This document shows, piece by piece, positions 8,106 through 15,620 of a stretch of DNA of 64,000 nucleotides (within the stretch, counting starts at the first letter, position 1; each line of letters starts with the position of its first letter). The notes below the pieces were generated by a model. That model saw only the letters and a list, made by a program, of their open reading frames with translations, had not been told where the DNA came from and did no database searches. The DNA comes from Bacteroides timonensis. GTDB lineage: Bacteria > Bacteroidota > Bacteroidia > Bacteroidales > Bacteroidaceae. The stretch covers positions 1 to 64,000 of the forward strand of contig NZ_CBVI010000002.1 of the NCBI RefSeq assembly GCF_000513195.1, in the 5' to 3' direction. Position numbers and translations under genes: made by a program.

Positions 8106-8494
8106 ATGGAACAAGAAGAAATGGCTGAAAGCCTTGAAAAAAAGACCTGAAACAGGCAAAAAAGTCACCTTTAAGAGGCAATGTATCAGAGATTAAGAGA
8201 AAACCCGGACGCCCTAAAGGTATAGTGGTAAAAGGGATACTTCCCAAATATCGAAAAGAAGGGATGATAGAACTGCTCAATTGGAGAGACAAAGGATTTT
8301 TCGGTAAAAAAGAAAACATATCCATTCACGAATTGGCAGACAAGGGTGCTGAATGGGAACTTTTTCTCTCTGACAGTAATACTCCACTATCAGCCAAGAC
8401 AATAGAAATAGAATTGGGAGAAATCTGGAGAGGTGAACATCTACAGAAAGTGATGGAGAAGAAGAGTAAAAACAAGAATAAAGACAAGAAATAA
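8106..8494 (+). pseudogene. AT-hook protein gene interrupted at an A7 tract
   Basis: From ATG 8106 the frame reads MEQEEMAESLEKKT and stops at TGA (8148-8150). Right after a run of seven A residues (8137-8143), another frame is open to 8494. It encodes DLKQAKKSPLRGNVSEIK, then the AT-hook core RKPGRPKG and about 90 more residues, ending in a Lys-rich tail. One extra A would join them into a continuous protein of about 128 residues. The downstream frame has no ATG before residue 14 of its GTG-started form. The gene is either broken, phase-variable, or read by polymerase slippage. AT-hooks bind the minor groove of A+T-rich DNA, so a regulatory role next to the capsule switch is conceivable. Confidence 0.6.
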
Positions 8495-8512
8495 ATGGAC
8501 AACAATTAAATA

Positions 8513-8545
8513 TTGACACCCTATATACAACCTGCTATATCTTTG
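8513..8545 (+). promoter_or_regulatory. Promoter upstream of the leader hairpin and DUF2693 gene
   Basis: TTG at 8513-8515 and TATCTTTG at 8538-8545 form a Bacteroides-type promoter with slightly long 22-bp spacing. The start would fall near 8552, 131 nt upstream of the DUF2693 gene. Confidence 0.6.
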
Positions 8546-8551
8546 CCCCCG

Positions 8552-8624
8552 CTTTAGCAAAGATTAAGCCCCGCAAATCGAGAAGATGTCGCTTTATCCC
8601 CAAAGTGATGTCTTCTCTTTTTTT
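8552..8624 (+). ncRNA. Candidate short leader RNA or sRNA of about 73 nt
   Basis: The promoter at 8513-8545 is followed after only about 30 nt by a full intrinsic terminator. A transcript that stops there would be about 73 nt and non-coding. It could be an independent small RNA or the terminated form of an attenuated leader for the gene at 8683. Only the arrangement supports this; no known RNA family is recognised. Confidence 0.35.
8580..8624 (+). terminator. Intrinsic terminator inside a gene leader
   Basis: Arms 8580-8595 and 8602-8617 pair over 16 positions (three of them G-U) around a 6-nt loop, ATCCCC. Seven T follow at 8618-8624. It is among the strongest hairpins in the window and lies between a promoter and the next coding region. 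Confidence 0.8.
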
Positions 8625-8682
8625 ATGCCCGACATAAACACCGACTAAAGAACTAAGAATTAATAATTTAAAATTAAACACA

Positions 8683-9030
8683 ATGAGAAATCGAAAGAAA
8701 CCCGCTTCAATCTATGAAGCACTCAGAAAGAAATGGAGAATACGAATCATGCTCGAAAAAGACTACACAGAAGACGCAGCACTATGGATGACCGACAGAG
8801 TAGAAAGCCTAATCAGCCACATGCAGTATGGATATGCACTCATAGCATACCATAAACAGGACGGAACCTTCAAGTTTGTAAAAGCAACACTACTTCCATA
8901 CGAAAAATGTTTCCGTCGGAAATACGATATACATCGTATAGAAGGGCACATCATCTACTGGGATGTGGAGTCACAAGCATGGAGAAGTTTCCAATTAGAG
9001 AATTTTCTGGAATGGAGACCGATCAATTGA
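8683..9030 (+). CDS. DUF2693-type SH3-like small protein
   Basis: The 115-residue protein resembles the DUF2693 family of small SH3/Sm-like beta-barrel proteins found in Bacteroides. Its core reads ALIAYHKQDGTFKFVKATLL and WDVESQAWRSFQLENFLEW. The N-terminus is Arg/Lys-rich (MRNRKKPASIYEALRKKWR). Function is unknown; genes of this type recur next to Bacteroides capsule loci with the DUF4373 gene, as here. The leader carries the terminator described at 8580-8624. Confidence 0.65.
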   Translation: MRNRKKPASIYEALRKKWRIRIMLEKDYTEDAALWMTDRVESLISHMQYGYALIAYHKQDGTFKFVKATLLPYEKCFRRKYDIHRIEGHIIYWDVESQAWRSFQLENFLEWRPIN

Positions 9031-9061
9031 ATGAAAGAATTAAAAATGAAAGAATAAAATT

Positions 9062-9910
9062 ATGGCAATGACGTATGGAGGGATTCAATATTATCCCATT
9101 TCAGTGGTACTCTTTGACGAGATATACATGGGGCTGATAGAAGCCAGGTTCGGAATGAAAGGCATAGCCATAGCGATGAAATTGCTATGCAAGATATACA
9201 AGGAAAACGGATATTACCTGCTTTGGGGAGAGGAACAATGCGCACTCTTCACCAATAAGGCGGGAAAAGATATCGATGAGGAAGAAATGCAGGGTATCGT
9301 GGATATTCTTGTAGATAAAGGATTCTTTGACAAACAAAGTTACGAGAAGCAGCAGGTTCTGACTTCCATAGAGATTCAGAAAGTATGGCTGGAAGCTACA
9401 AAACGTAGGAAAAGGGGGGATATAGCCTCCCTACCCTACATATTGGTGAAAACGGAAGAAGAAAAAAGCGATAAAGGTGATAAAGATGGTAAAGAGACAG
9501 AATGTATGCAAAATCCACAGAATTGCATACAGGACGTAGCCGATTCCACCGAAAATGCAGACAATTCCGGACAAAGCATAGTAGAGTATAGTAGAGCAGA
9601 GGAAAGCAAAGAACTCCCCCCACTAACTCCCCCGACGGGGGAGGATGTCGGTGTATGGAGAAGATATTCTTTCGTCGAGTTTCCGGGATACGCCTACAAC
9701 AAAAACACCCACAACCTGGAATGCCTCTTGCTCGCACTGGACGGACTGCATATCAACGATCCTAATGACGTGAAAGCGATTCTGAAGCTGTCCGACTACG
9801 GACGGCTGGGAAACGGGGTCTGGAAAATCATACATGCAACCAAGTGGAGCATAGTGAACAGCAAAGGGAAATATCTGGTCGGAGCACTGAACAAGGCGAG
9901 AAATCAATAG
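9062..9910 (+). CDS. DUF4373 (Lin1244/Lin1753-like) protein
   Basis: The 282-residue protein begins with the DUF4373 domain (about residues 5-110; YYPISVVLFDEIYMGLIEARFGMKG follows that family's pattern). This is a winged-helix-like replication-initiator-type fold common in Bacteroides and phages. The middle is a hydrophilic linker (about 130-200) that includes PPLTPPTGEDVG, encoded by a G+C-rich hairpin at 9627-9643. The C-terminal part (about 205-282) is more ordered. DUF4373 genes commonly flank capsule loci. The molecular role is not established. Confidence 0.7.
   Translation: MAMTYGGIQYYPISVVLFDEIYMGLIEARFGMKGIAIAMKLLCKIYKENGYYLLWGEEQCALFTNKAGKDIDEEEMQGIVDILVDKGFFDKQSYEKQQVLTSIEIQKVWLEATKRRKRGDIASLPYILVKTEEEKSDKGDKDGKETECMQNPQNCIQDVADSTENADNSGQSIVEYSRAEESKELPPLTPPTGEDVGVWRRYSFVEFPGYAYNKNTHNLECLLLALDGLHINDPNDVKAILKLSDYGRLGNGVWKIIHATKWSIVNSKGKYLVGALNKARNQ
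9627..9643. repeat. REP-like G+C hairpin inside a coding region
   Basis: CTCCCCCGACGGGGGAG is a palindrome with 7-bp arms and a 3-nt loop. It is in frame with the DUF4373 gene and encodes part of PLTPPTGED. Related patches occur near 3530 and 3615. Confidence 0.6.
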
Positions 9911-9961
9911 CTTGGAAAGCAGAAAAAAAGTCTAAAACCGGGCACTGATTATCAGAGGATT

Positions 9962-10034
9962 ACAAGGAGTTAACTTCCTGCCGACAAGGAGTTAACTTCT
10001 TGTAGACAAACTCTTAACTTCTTGTAAACAAGGA
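9962..10034. repeat. 22-bp tandem repeat, three units plus a partial fourth
   Basis: Units start at 9962, 9984 and 10006 with a partial unit at 10028. Unit 2 reads ACAAGGAGTTAACTTCTTGT plus AG and is itself nearly palindromic. Unit 3 is identical to the last unit of the repeat at 60083-60104. The array lies between two converging genes and could fold into a hairpin or terminator. Confidence 0.85.
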
Positions 10035-10103
10035 TTTGGTGGTAGAATGCGTCATCCGATAAACGTATTCCGTCCTTATCCTTTTCAGCTACACCCACAA
10101 ATT

Positions 10104-11087
10104 CTACCTTGACCGATTTACCAACGACAAATGTAACCAGCCATAAATACCCAATACAATAACCAGCAATGTCTGTATACCATGTACTATCAGGGCAAAA
10201 ACTCCCGCATCGGTAGCATTGACACCGTATAGCATCATCATTGTAATGACAGCGAAATGCCACGGTCCCGCCCCATTAGGAGTAGGGACAATCACAGCAA
10301 AAGTGCCGCCCACAAACATCACCAGACTTGCCAGAAAACTGAGATGTTCAGTAAAAGCGAAGCAATAGAAAGTGATATAAAAGTGATAAAAGTAGCATAT
10401 CCATATCAACACCGTGTAAAGGAGGAAAAGCGGTATATTCTTCACACTCTTCAATGACATCACACCTTCCCATACATTCAGCACCACTCCTTTCACTTTC
10501 TCGAAGAAAGAAAGCATACGCAGAAGGAAATAGAGTAATACTAATACACCAATGATACTAAAAAGAACGACATAAAACCAGGGAGATGTCACCAGATGCA
10601 CCAACGAAGGGACTTTCGTACCTGTCTCTTCAAAAAAACGAAGGAAGACAGGCATCTGCATCAGAAAAGTAATCCCGGTAATCAAAAGAATGGTCAATGT
10701 ATCTATCAAGCGTTCCGTTACCACTGTTCCAAGCGATTTGGCAAAAGAAACATCGTCATATTTGGCAAGCACACCGCAACGGGAAACTTCGCCTACACGG
10801 GGTAAAACAAGATTAGCGGCATAAGAAACAAAGATAGCATCCACACAATCGCTCGTCTTTGGATAAGCTCCGAGCGGAGCAAGCGTCTGTTTCCAACGCC
10901 AGCCACGGAAAACATGGCTCATCACACCAAAAAACAACGAAAACAGCATCCATCCCCAGTCCGTTCCATGCAGAAGTACCTCCTTGGCGCGTGCAAAATC
11001 AAAATCTCGATACACCCAATAAAGAATAAAACCGCCCAAAGCGACCGGTAAAAGGATCTTCAGTGTCTTTTTTAATAGTTTATTCAT
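10104..11087 (-). CDS. Flippase-like membrane protein (LPG synthase TM region/UPF0104)
   Basis: The 327 residues form a polytopic membrane protein with about 8 helices. It resembles the transmembrane half of MprF and the YbhN/UPF0104 group. Family-like segments include GWRWKQTL, the SYAANLVLPRVGEVSRCG stretch, and the late GGTFAVIVPTPNGAGPWHFA motif. The proposed role is lipid or lipid-linked substrate flipping, but the substrate is unknown. It diverges from ksgA with separate promoter elements in the 113-bp gap. Confidence 0.8.
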   Translation of the reverse strand: MNKLLKKTLKILLPVALGGFILYWVYRDFDFARAKEVLLHGTDWGWMLFSLFFGVMSHVFRGWRWKQTLAPLGAYPKTSDCVDAIFVSYAANLVLPRVGEVSRCGVLAKYDDVSFAKSLGTVVTERLIDTLTILLITGITFLMQMPVFLRFFEETGTKVPSLVHLVTSPWFYVVLFSIIGVLVLLYFLLRMLSFFEKVKGVVLNVWEGVMSLKSVKNIPLFLLYTVLIWICYFYHFYITFYCFAFTEHLSFLASLVMFVGGTFAVIVPTPNGAGPWHFAVITMMMLYGVNATDAGVFALIVHGIQTLLVIVLGIYGWLHLSLVNRSR

Positions 11088-11118
11088 GCAGAATTCGTTA
11101 TTCTTCGTCGAAAAGGAT

Positions 11119-11126
11119 TACCTTTG
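11119..11126 (+). promoter_or_regulatory. -7 element for ksgA
   Basis: TACCTTTG matches the Bacteroides -7 consensus, about 75 bp before the ksgA ATG. The -33 element is not clear. Confidence 0.45.
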
Positions 11127-11176
11127 TGGGCTGCAAATACAGCACTTTCCCAAAAGGACGGTCTCCGTTTGCGGTG

Positions 11177-11184
11177 CAAAAGTA
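11177..11184 (-). promoter_or_regulatory. -7 element for the flippase-like gene
   Basis: On the minus strand the sequence reads TACTTTTG, matching TAnnTTTG, about 90 bp upstream of the start at 11087. It overlaps the divergent ksgA leader. Confidence 0.5.
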
Positions 11185-11200
11185 ACGATTTAGTTGATAA

Positions 11201-12016
11201 ATGAAATTAGTAAAGCCTAAAAAGTTTCTCGGCCAGCATTTTCTGAAAGATCTGAAAGTGGCACAGGATATAGCCGATACGGTAGACGCATGTCCCGGCC
11301 TCCCCATTCTGGAAGTAGGTCCGGGCATGGGGGTATTGACCCAGTTTCTGGTGATAAAAGAACGTCCGGTGAAGGTGGTGGAACTGGATTATGAGTCCGT
11401 AGCCTATCTGCGTGAAGAATATCCGTCACTGGAAGACAACATCATTGAAGACGACTTCCTGAAAATGAATCTCCAACGCCTGTTCGACGGGCAACCTTTT
11501 GTGCTGACAGGAAACTATCCTTATAATATATCCAGCCAGATATTCTTCAAAATGTTGGATAACAAAGAACTGATACCTTGTTGTACCGGTATGATACAGA
11601 AAGAAGTGGCCGAACGTATTGCCGCCGGACCGGGCAGTAAGACGTATGGCATCCTGAGTATATTGATACAGGCATGGTATCGTGTAGAATATCTTTTCAC
11701 CGTACACGAACATGTATTCAATCCGCCACCCAAAGTGAAAAGTGCAGTTATTCGCATGACACGAAACGAAACGAAAGAGTTGGGTTGTGATGAGAAACTG
11801 TTCAAACAAGTAGTGAAAACGACTTTTAATCAACGCCGCAAAACCCTGAGAAATTCGATAAAGCCGATACTCGGCAAAGATTGTCCGCTGACGGAAGACG
11901 TTTTGTTTAACAAACGACCAGAACAACTATCGGTACAGGAATTTATCAGTCTGACCAACCGGGTTGAACAGGCCTTGAAAGAGATTAGAGAAACAAGTGA
12001 TGAAACCAAGAAATGA
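11201..12016 (+). CDS. ksgA: 16S rRNA dimethyladenosine transferase KsgA/RsmA
   Basis: The 271-residue enzyme dimethylates two adjacent adenosines in the 3' hairpin of 16S rRNA late in 30S assembly. Signatures are FLGQHFLKD at residues 9-17, the SAM motif LEVGPGMGVL (37-46), and catalytic GNYPYNIS. Length is normal. No frame damage is visible. Confidence 0.96.
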   Translation: MKLVKPKKFLGQHFLKDLKVAQDIADTVDACPGLPILEVGPGMGVLTQFLVIKERPVKVVELDYESVAYLREEYPSLEDNIIEDDFLKMNLQRLFDGQPFVLTGNYPYNISSQIFFKMLDNKELIPCCTGMIQKEVAERIAAGPGSKTYGILSILIQAWYRVEYLFTVHEHVFNPPPKVKSAVIRMTRNETKELGCDEKLFKQVVKTTFNQRRKTLRNSIKPILGKDCPLTEDVLFNKRPEQLSVQEFISLTNRVEQALKEIRETSDETKK

Positions 12017-12024
12017 TAATTAAA

Positions 12025-12185
12025 GATTTTAGGCGCGGATGAACGCGTTTTTTTCAGACACGGATTTCACGGGTTACACAGTTATTTCCGGAGTCATACA
12101 GTAAAGCCGTGAAATCCGTATCTGAAAATAATTTAATAGCGTAGCTTTTAATCCGTGGAATCCGCGTAATCCGCACCTAAAAATC
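12025..12185. repeat. Nested palindromic intergenic element
   Basis: The inner arms, 12052-12072 and 12107-12127 (TTTCAGACACGGATTTCACGG and its complement), match at 20 of 21 positions. The outer arms, 12025-12040 and 12169-12185, match with one mismatch and one indel. The motifs (ACGGATTTCACGG, GGAATCCGCGTAATCCGC) resemble dispersed Bacteroides intergenic repeats. The element fills most of the ksgA-mgtE gap and would fold strongly as RNA. Confidence 0.75.
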
Positions 12186-12233
12186 ATACGACTTAGCCCG
12201 CTAAATTATCATTTTAAAAAGAGGAGAAAGATT

Positions 12234-13580
12234 ATGGAGATGGACGAAGAATACATTGACAATGTCAAAAACCTCATAGAACAAAAGGACGCTGAGAACG
12301 TCAAAGCGCTCCTTATAGACCTGCACCCTGCGGATATTGCCGAACTGTGCAATGACCTGAGTCCTGAGGAAGCACGTTTCGTATACCGCTTACTGGATAA
12401 CGAAACGGCAGCAGACGTGTTGATGGAAATGGATGAGGACGTCCGTAAAGAATTCCTGGAAATACTCCCGTCAGAAACCATTGCCAAACGCTTTGTGGAC
12501 TACATGGATACGGATGATGCCGTAGACCTGATGCGTGAATTGGATGAAGAAAAACAGGAAGAAATTCTTTCTCACATTGAAGACATCGAGCAGGCAGGAG
12601 ACATCGTAGACCTGTTGAAGTACGACGAAGATACCGCCGGTGGTTTGATGGGTACTGAAATGGTGGTCGTAAACGAGAACTGGAGTATGCCGGAGTGCCT
12701 GAAAGAGATGCGTCAGCAAGCTGAGCAATTGGATGAAATCTATTATGTCTATGTCATCGACGACGAAAACCGCCTGCAAGGAGTGTTTCCACTGAAAAAG
12801 ATGATTACCTCCCCTTCTGTATCCAAGGTTAAACACGTGATGAGGAAAGACCCCATTTCTGTACGCGTAGACACATCTGTGGACGATGTGGTACAGACCA
12901 TTGAGAAATATGACCTGGTAGCCGTTCCTGTTATCGACAGTATCGGACGGCTTGTGGGGCAAATCACCGTAGACGACGTCATGGATGAAGTTCGTGAACA
13001 ATCGGAACGTGATTACCAGTTGGCATCCGGTCTTTCCCAGGATGTGGAAACGGATGATAATGTAATGCGCCAGACCAGCGCCCGCTTGCCATGGCTTATT
13101 ATCGGTATGCTGGGTGGTATCGGCAATTCCATGATTTTAGGTAATTTCGATGCTACTTTCGCAGCCCATCCCGAGATGGCACTCTACATACCGCTGATCG
13201 GTGGTACAGGCGGAAACGTAGGAACACAATCTTCGGCCATCATCGTACAGGGTCTTGCCAACAACTCGCTGGATGCAAAAGATACTTTCAAGCAAATTAC
13301 CAAGGAATCCGTAGTGGCCCTTATCAACGCTACTATTATTTCCTTATTAGTATATATATATAATTTTGTCCGGTTCGGCGCAACTGCCACCGTCACCTAT
13401 TCCGTTTCTATCAGCCTGTTTGCAGTAGTGATGTTCGCATCTATCTTCGGCACGCTGGTACCTATGACACTGGAAAAGTTGAAGGTAGACCCAGCCATCG
13501 CTACCGGTCCGTTTATTGCAATTACCAATGATATTATAGGCATGATGTTATATATGGGAATTACCGTACTTCTATCCTAA
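12234..13580 (+). CDS. mgtE: MgtE magnesium transporter
   Basis: The 448-residue protein has the MgtE order: an acidic N-terminal helical domain (about 1-130, DLHPADIAELCNDLSPEEA), a CBS pair (about 135-255), and a five-helix pore domain from about 285. The pore region has RLPWLIIGMLGG and GGTGGNVGTQSS, the latter part of the selectivity region. It is a Mg2+ channel gated by cytosolic Mg2+. The ATG at 12234 follows AGAGGAGAAAG, a reasonable ribosome binding site. Confidence 0.95.
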   Translation: MEMDEEYIDNVKNLIEQKDAENVKALLIDLHPADIAELCNDLSPEEARFVYRLLDNETAADVLMEMDEDVRKEFLEILPSETIAKRFVDYMDTDDAVDLMRELDEEKQEEILSHIEDIEQAGDIVDLLKYDEDTAGGLMGTEMVVVNENWSMPECLKEMRQQAEQLDEIYYVYVIDDENRLQGVFPLKKMITSPSVSKVKHVMRKDPISVRVDTSVDDVVQTIEKYDLVAVPVIDSIGRLVGQITVDDVMDEVREQSERDYQLASGLSQDVETDDNVMRQTSARLPWLIIGMLGGIGNSMILGNFDATFAAHPEMALYIPLIGGTGGNVGTQSSAIIVQGLANNSLDAKDTFKQITKESVVALINATIISLLVYIYNFVRFGATATVTYSVSISLFAVVMFASIFGTLVPMTLEKLKVDPAIATGPFIAITNDIIGMMLYMGITVLLS

Positions 13581-13696
13581 AACAAGAAAAATGAAAAAAA
13601 ACTAAGGAAAAAAGTATGAAGTAATTGTTTTATTTCATTAATTTGTGACCTAATGTAACCCGAACGGGTAAAACCGTTTTTTAAAATGTATGTACA

Positions 13697-15553
13697 ATGA
13701 TGGACACTCATGACACTAATCTCCCCGAAAAGGCGGTGGAATTAGAAGAAGAAAAGAAAGCAGCTGAGGTTTCAGAACCGGCTCTGACGGAAACTCCGGC
13801 TGAAGAAGCAACGCAGGAAGAGCAGCCGGTAGAAGCCGCACAAAAGCTAAGCAAGGAAGAAATCCTGGCTAAATTGAAAGAGATTTCCGCAGATGTGGAA
13901 AACGCCGGCAAACAGGAGATAGATAGTCTGAAACAGGCTTTCTATAAGCTTCATAATGCCGAACAAGAAGCGACAAAGAAGCTGTTTATCGAAAACGGGG
14001 GAATAGCAGAGAATTTCATTCCAACAACGGATGCTGTTGAAGAGGAATTCAAAAATATCATGTCCGTCATTAAAGAAAAGAGAGGTGCATTGTCAGCTGA
14101 ACAGGAACAACAAAAAGAGCTGAACCTGCAAATCAAACTTTCCATTATCGAGGAACTGAAAGAACTGGTAGAGTCACCCGACGATGCCAACAAATCCTAC
14201 TCAGAATTCAAGAAGTTACAGCAACAGTGGAATGAAGTGAAACTTATTCCGCAAGCCAAAGTCAACGAACTGTGGAAGAGTTATCAACTCTATGTGGAGA
14301 AGTTCTACGATCTGTTGAAGCTGAATAATGAATTCCGCGAATATGACTTCAAGAAAAACCTGGAAATAAAAACACATCTATGTGAAGCTGCCGAAAAGCT
14401 GGCTGATGAAGCAGATGTAGTGTCGGCTTTCCACCAGTTACAAAAGCTACATCAGGAATTCCGTGACACGGGTCCGGTTGCAAAGGAACTACGTGACGAA
14501 GTATGGAATCGATTTAAAGCTGCTTCCACAGCCGTAAATCGCCGTCATCAACAACACTTCGAATCATTGAAGGAAGTAGAGCAGCATAATCTTGACCAGA
14601 AAACAGTGATTTGTGAAATCATTGAAGCAATAGACTACAACGAATTGACCAACTTTGCTGCGTGGGACAATAAAACACAGGAAATCATTGCCCTGCAAAA
14701 CAAGTGGAAGACCATCGGTTTTGCACCGCAAAAGATGAACGTGAAGATATTCGAACGTTTCCGTAAAGCGTGTGATGAATTCTTCCGCAAGAAAGGTGAA
14801 TTCTTTAAAGCCCTGAAAGAGGGCATGAATGCAAACCTGGATAAAAAACGTGCTCTTTGCGAGAAAGCCGAAGCTCTGAAAGACAGTACCGACTGGAAAG
14901 CAACCGCTGACGAACTAACCAAACTGCAAAAAGAATGGAAGACCATCGGTCCGGTAGCAAAGAAATATTCTGATGCAATATGGAAACGGTTTATTTCTGC
15001 TTGTGACTACTTCTTCGAACAAAAGAACAAGGCTACTTCCTCCCAACGTTCCGTTGAGATAGACAACCTGAATAAGAAGAAGGAAATCATCGAGAAGTTG
15101 GGTGCCATTGATGAGAATATGGATACGGATGAAGCGACTCAGTTGGTACGCGAATTAATGAAGGAATGGAACAACATCGGTCATGTACCTTTCAAGGAAA
15201 AAGACCGTTTGTATAAGCAATACCACGGACAAGTGGATAAATTGTTCGACCACTTCAACATCAGCGCTGCTAATAAGAAGCTGAGTAACTTCAAATCCAA
15301 CATCAGCAGTATTCAGGAAGGCAGCCCGCAGTCACTCTATCGCGAACGCGAGAAACTGGTACGTGCAGCAGATGCCATGAAGAACGAATTGCAGACTTAT
15401 GAAAATAATCTTGGCTTCCTGACAGCTTCTTCAAAGAAAGGCAACAGCCTGCTGACAGAACTAAACCGCAAAGTAGAAAAACTGAAGGCAGATATTGAAT
15501 TGGTAAAACAAAAGATTAAGGTTATCGACGATTCCATTCGTAGCACCGAATAA
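13697..15553 (+). CDS. DUF349 domain protein
   Basis: The 618-residue protein is strongly helical and charged. The first 55 residues are Glu/Ala-rich and probably disordered. The rest contains repeated DUF349 units, seen as recurring W-x-x-I-G-x-x-P/A-x-K patterns (WKTIGFAPQK, WKTIGPVAKK, WNNIGHVPFKEK). Coiled coil is likely at the C-terminus. DUF349 proteins are conserved in Bacteroidetes; function is not established here. It ends at a strong shared terminator. Confidence 0.88.
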   Translation: MMDTHDTNLPEKAVELEEEKKAAEVSEPALTETPAEEATQEEQPVEAAQKLSKEEILAKLKEISADVENAGKQEIDSLKQAFYKLHNAEQEATKKLFIENGGIAENFIPTTDAVEEEFKNIMSVIKEKRGALSAEQEQQKELNLQIKLSIIEELKELVESPDDANKSYSEFKKLQQQWNEVKLIPQAKVNELWKSYQLYVEKFYDLLKLNNEFREYDFKKNLEIKTHLCEAAEKLADEADVVSAFHQLQKLHQEFRDTGPVAKELRDEVWNRFKAASTAVNRRHQQHFESLKEVEQHNLDQKTVICEIIEAIDYNELTNFAAWDNKTQEIIALQNKWKTIGFAPQKMNVKIFERFRKACDEFFRKKGEFFKALKEGMNANLDKKRALCEKAEALKDSTDWKATADELTKLQKEWKTIGPVAKKYSDAIWKRFISACDYFFEQKNKATSSQRSVEIDNLNKKKEIIEKLGAIDENMDTDEATQLVRELMKEWNNIGHVPFKEKDRLYKQYHGQVDKLFDHFNISAANKKLSNFKSNISSIQEGSPQSLYREREKLVRAADAMKNELQTYENNLGFLTASSKKGNSLLTELNRKVEKLKADIELVKQKIKVIDDSIRSTE

Positions 15554-15570
15554 TTTTAAGCCTATATATA

Positions 15571-15609
15571 CAAAGAGGGTGTTTCAACATTTTTGAAACA
15601 CCCTCTTTG
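15571..15609. terminator. Bidirectional terminator between converging genes
   Basis: Perfect 16-bp arms at 15571-15586 and 15594-15609 (CAAAGAGGGTGTTTCA and its complement) enclose a 7-nt loop. A/T-rich sequence flanks both sides. It serves the DUF349 gene and the formyltransferase gene. Confidence 0.92.
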
Positions 15610-15620
15610 TTATTTATATC

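Noticed and set aside
9962..10034. Short direct repeats resembling a CRISPR array
   Set aside because: Units are directly adjacent 22-mers without spacers and there are no cas genes.
12017..12233. Mg2+-sensing riboswitch before mgtE
   Set aside because: The gap is filled by a dispersed-type palindrome and lacks the conserved M-box segments I know.
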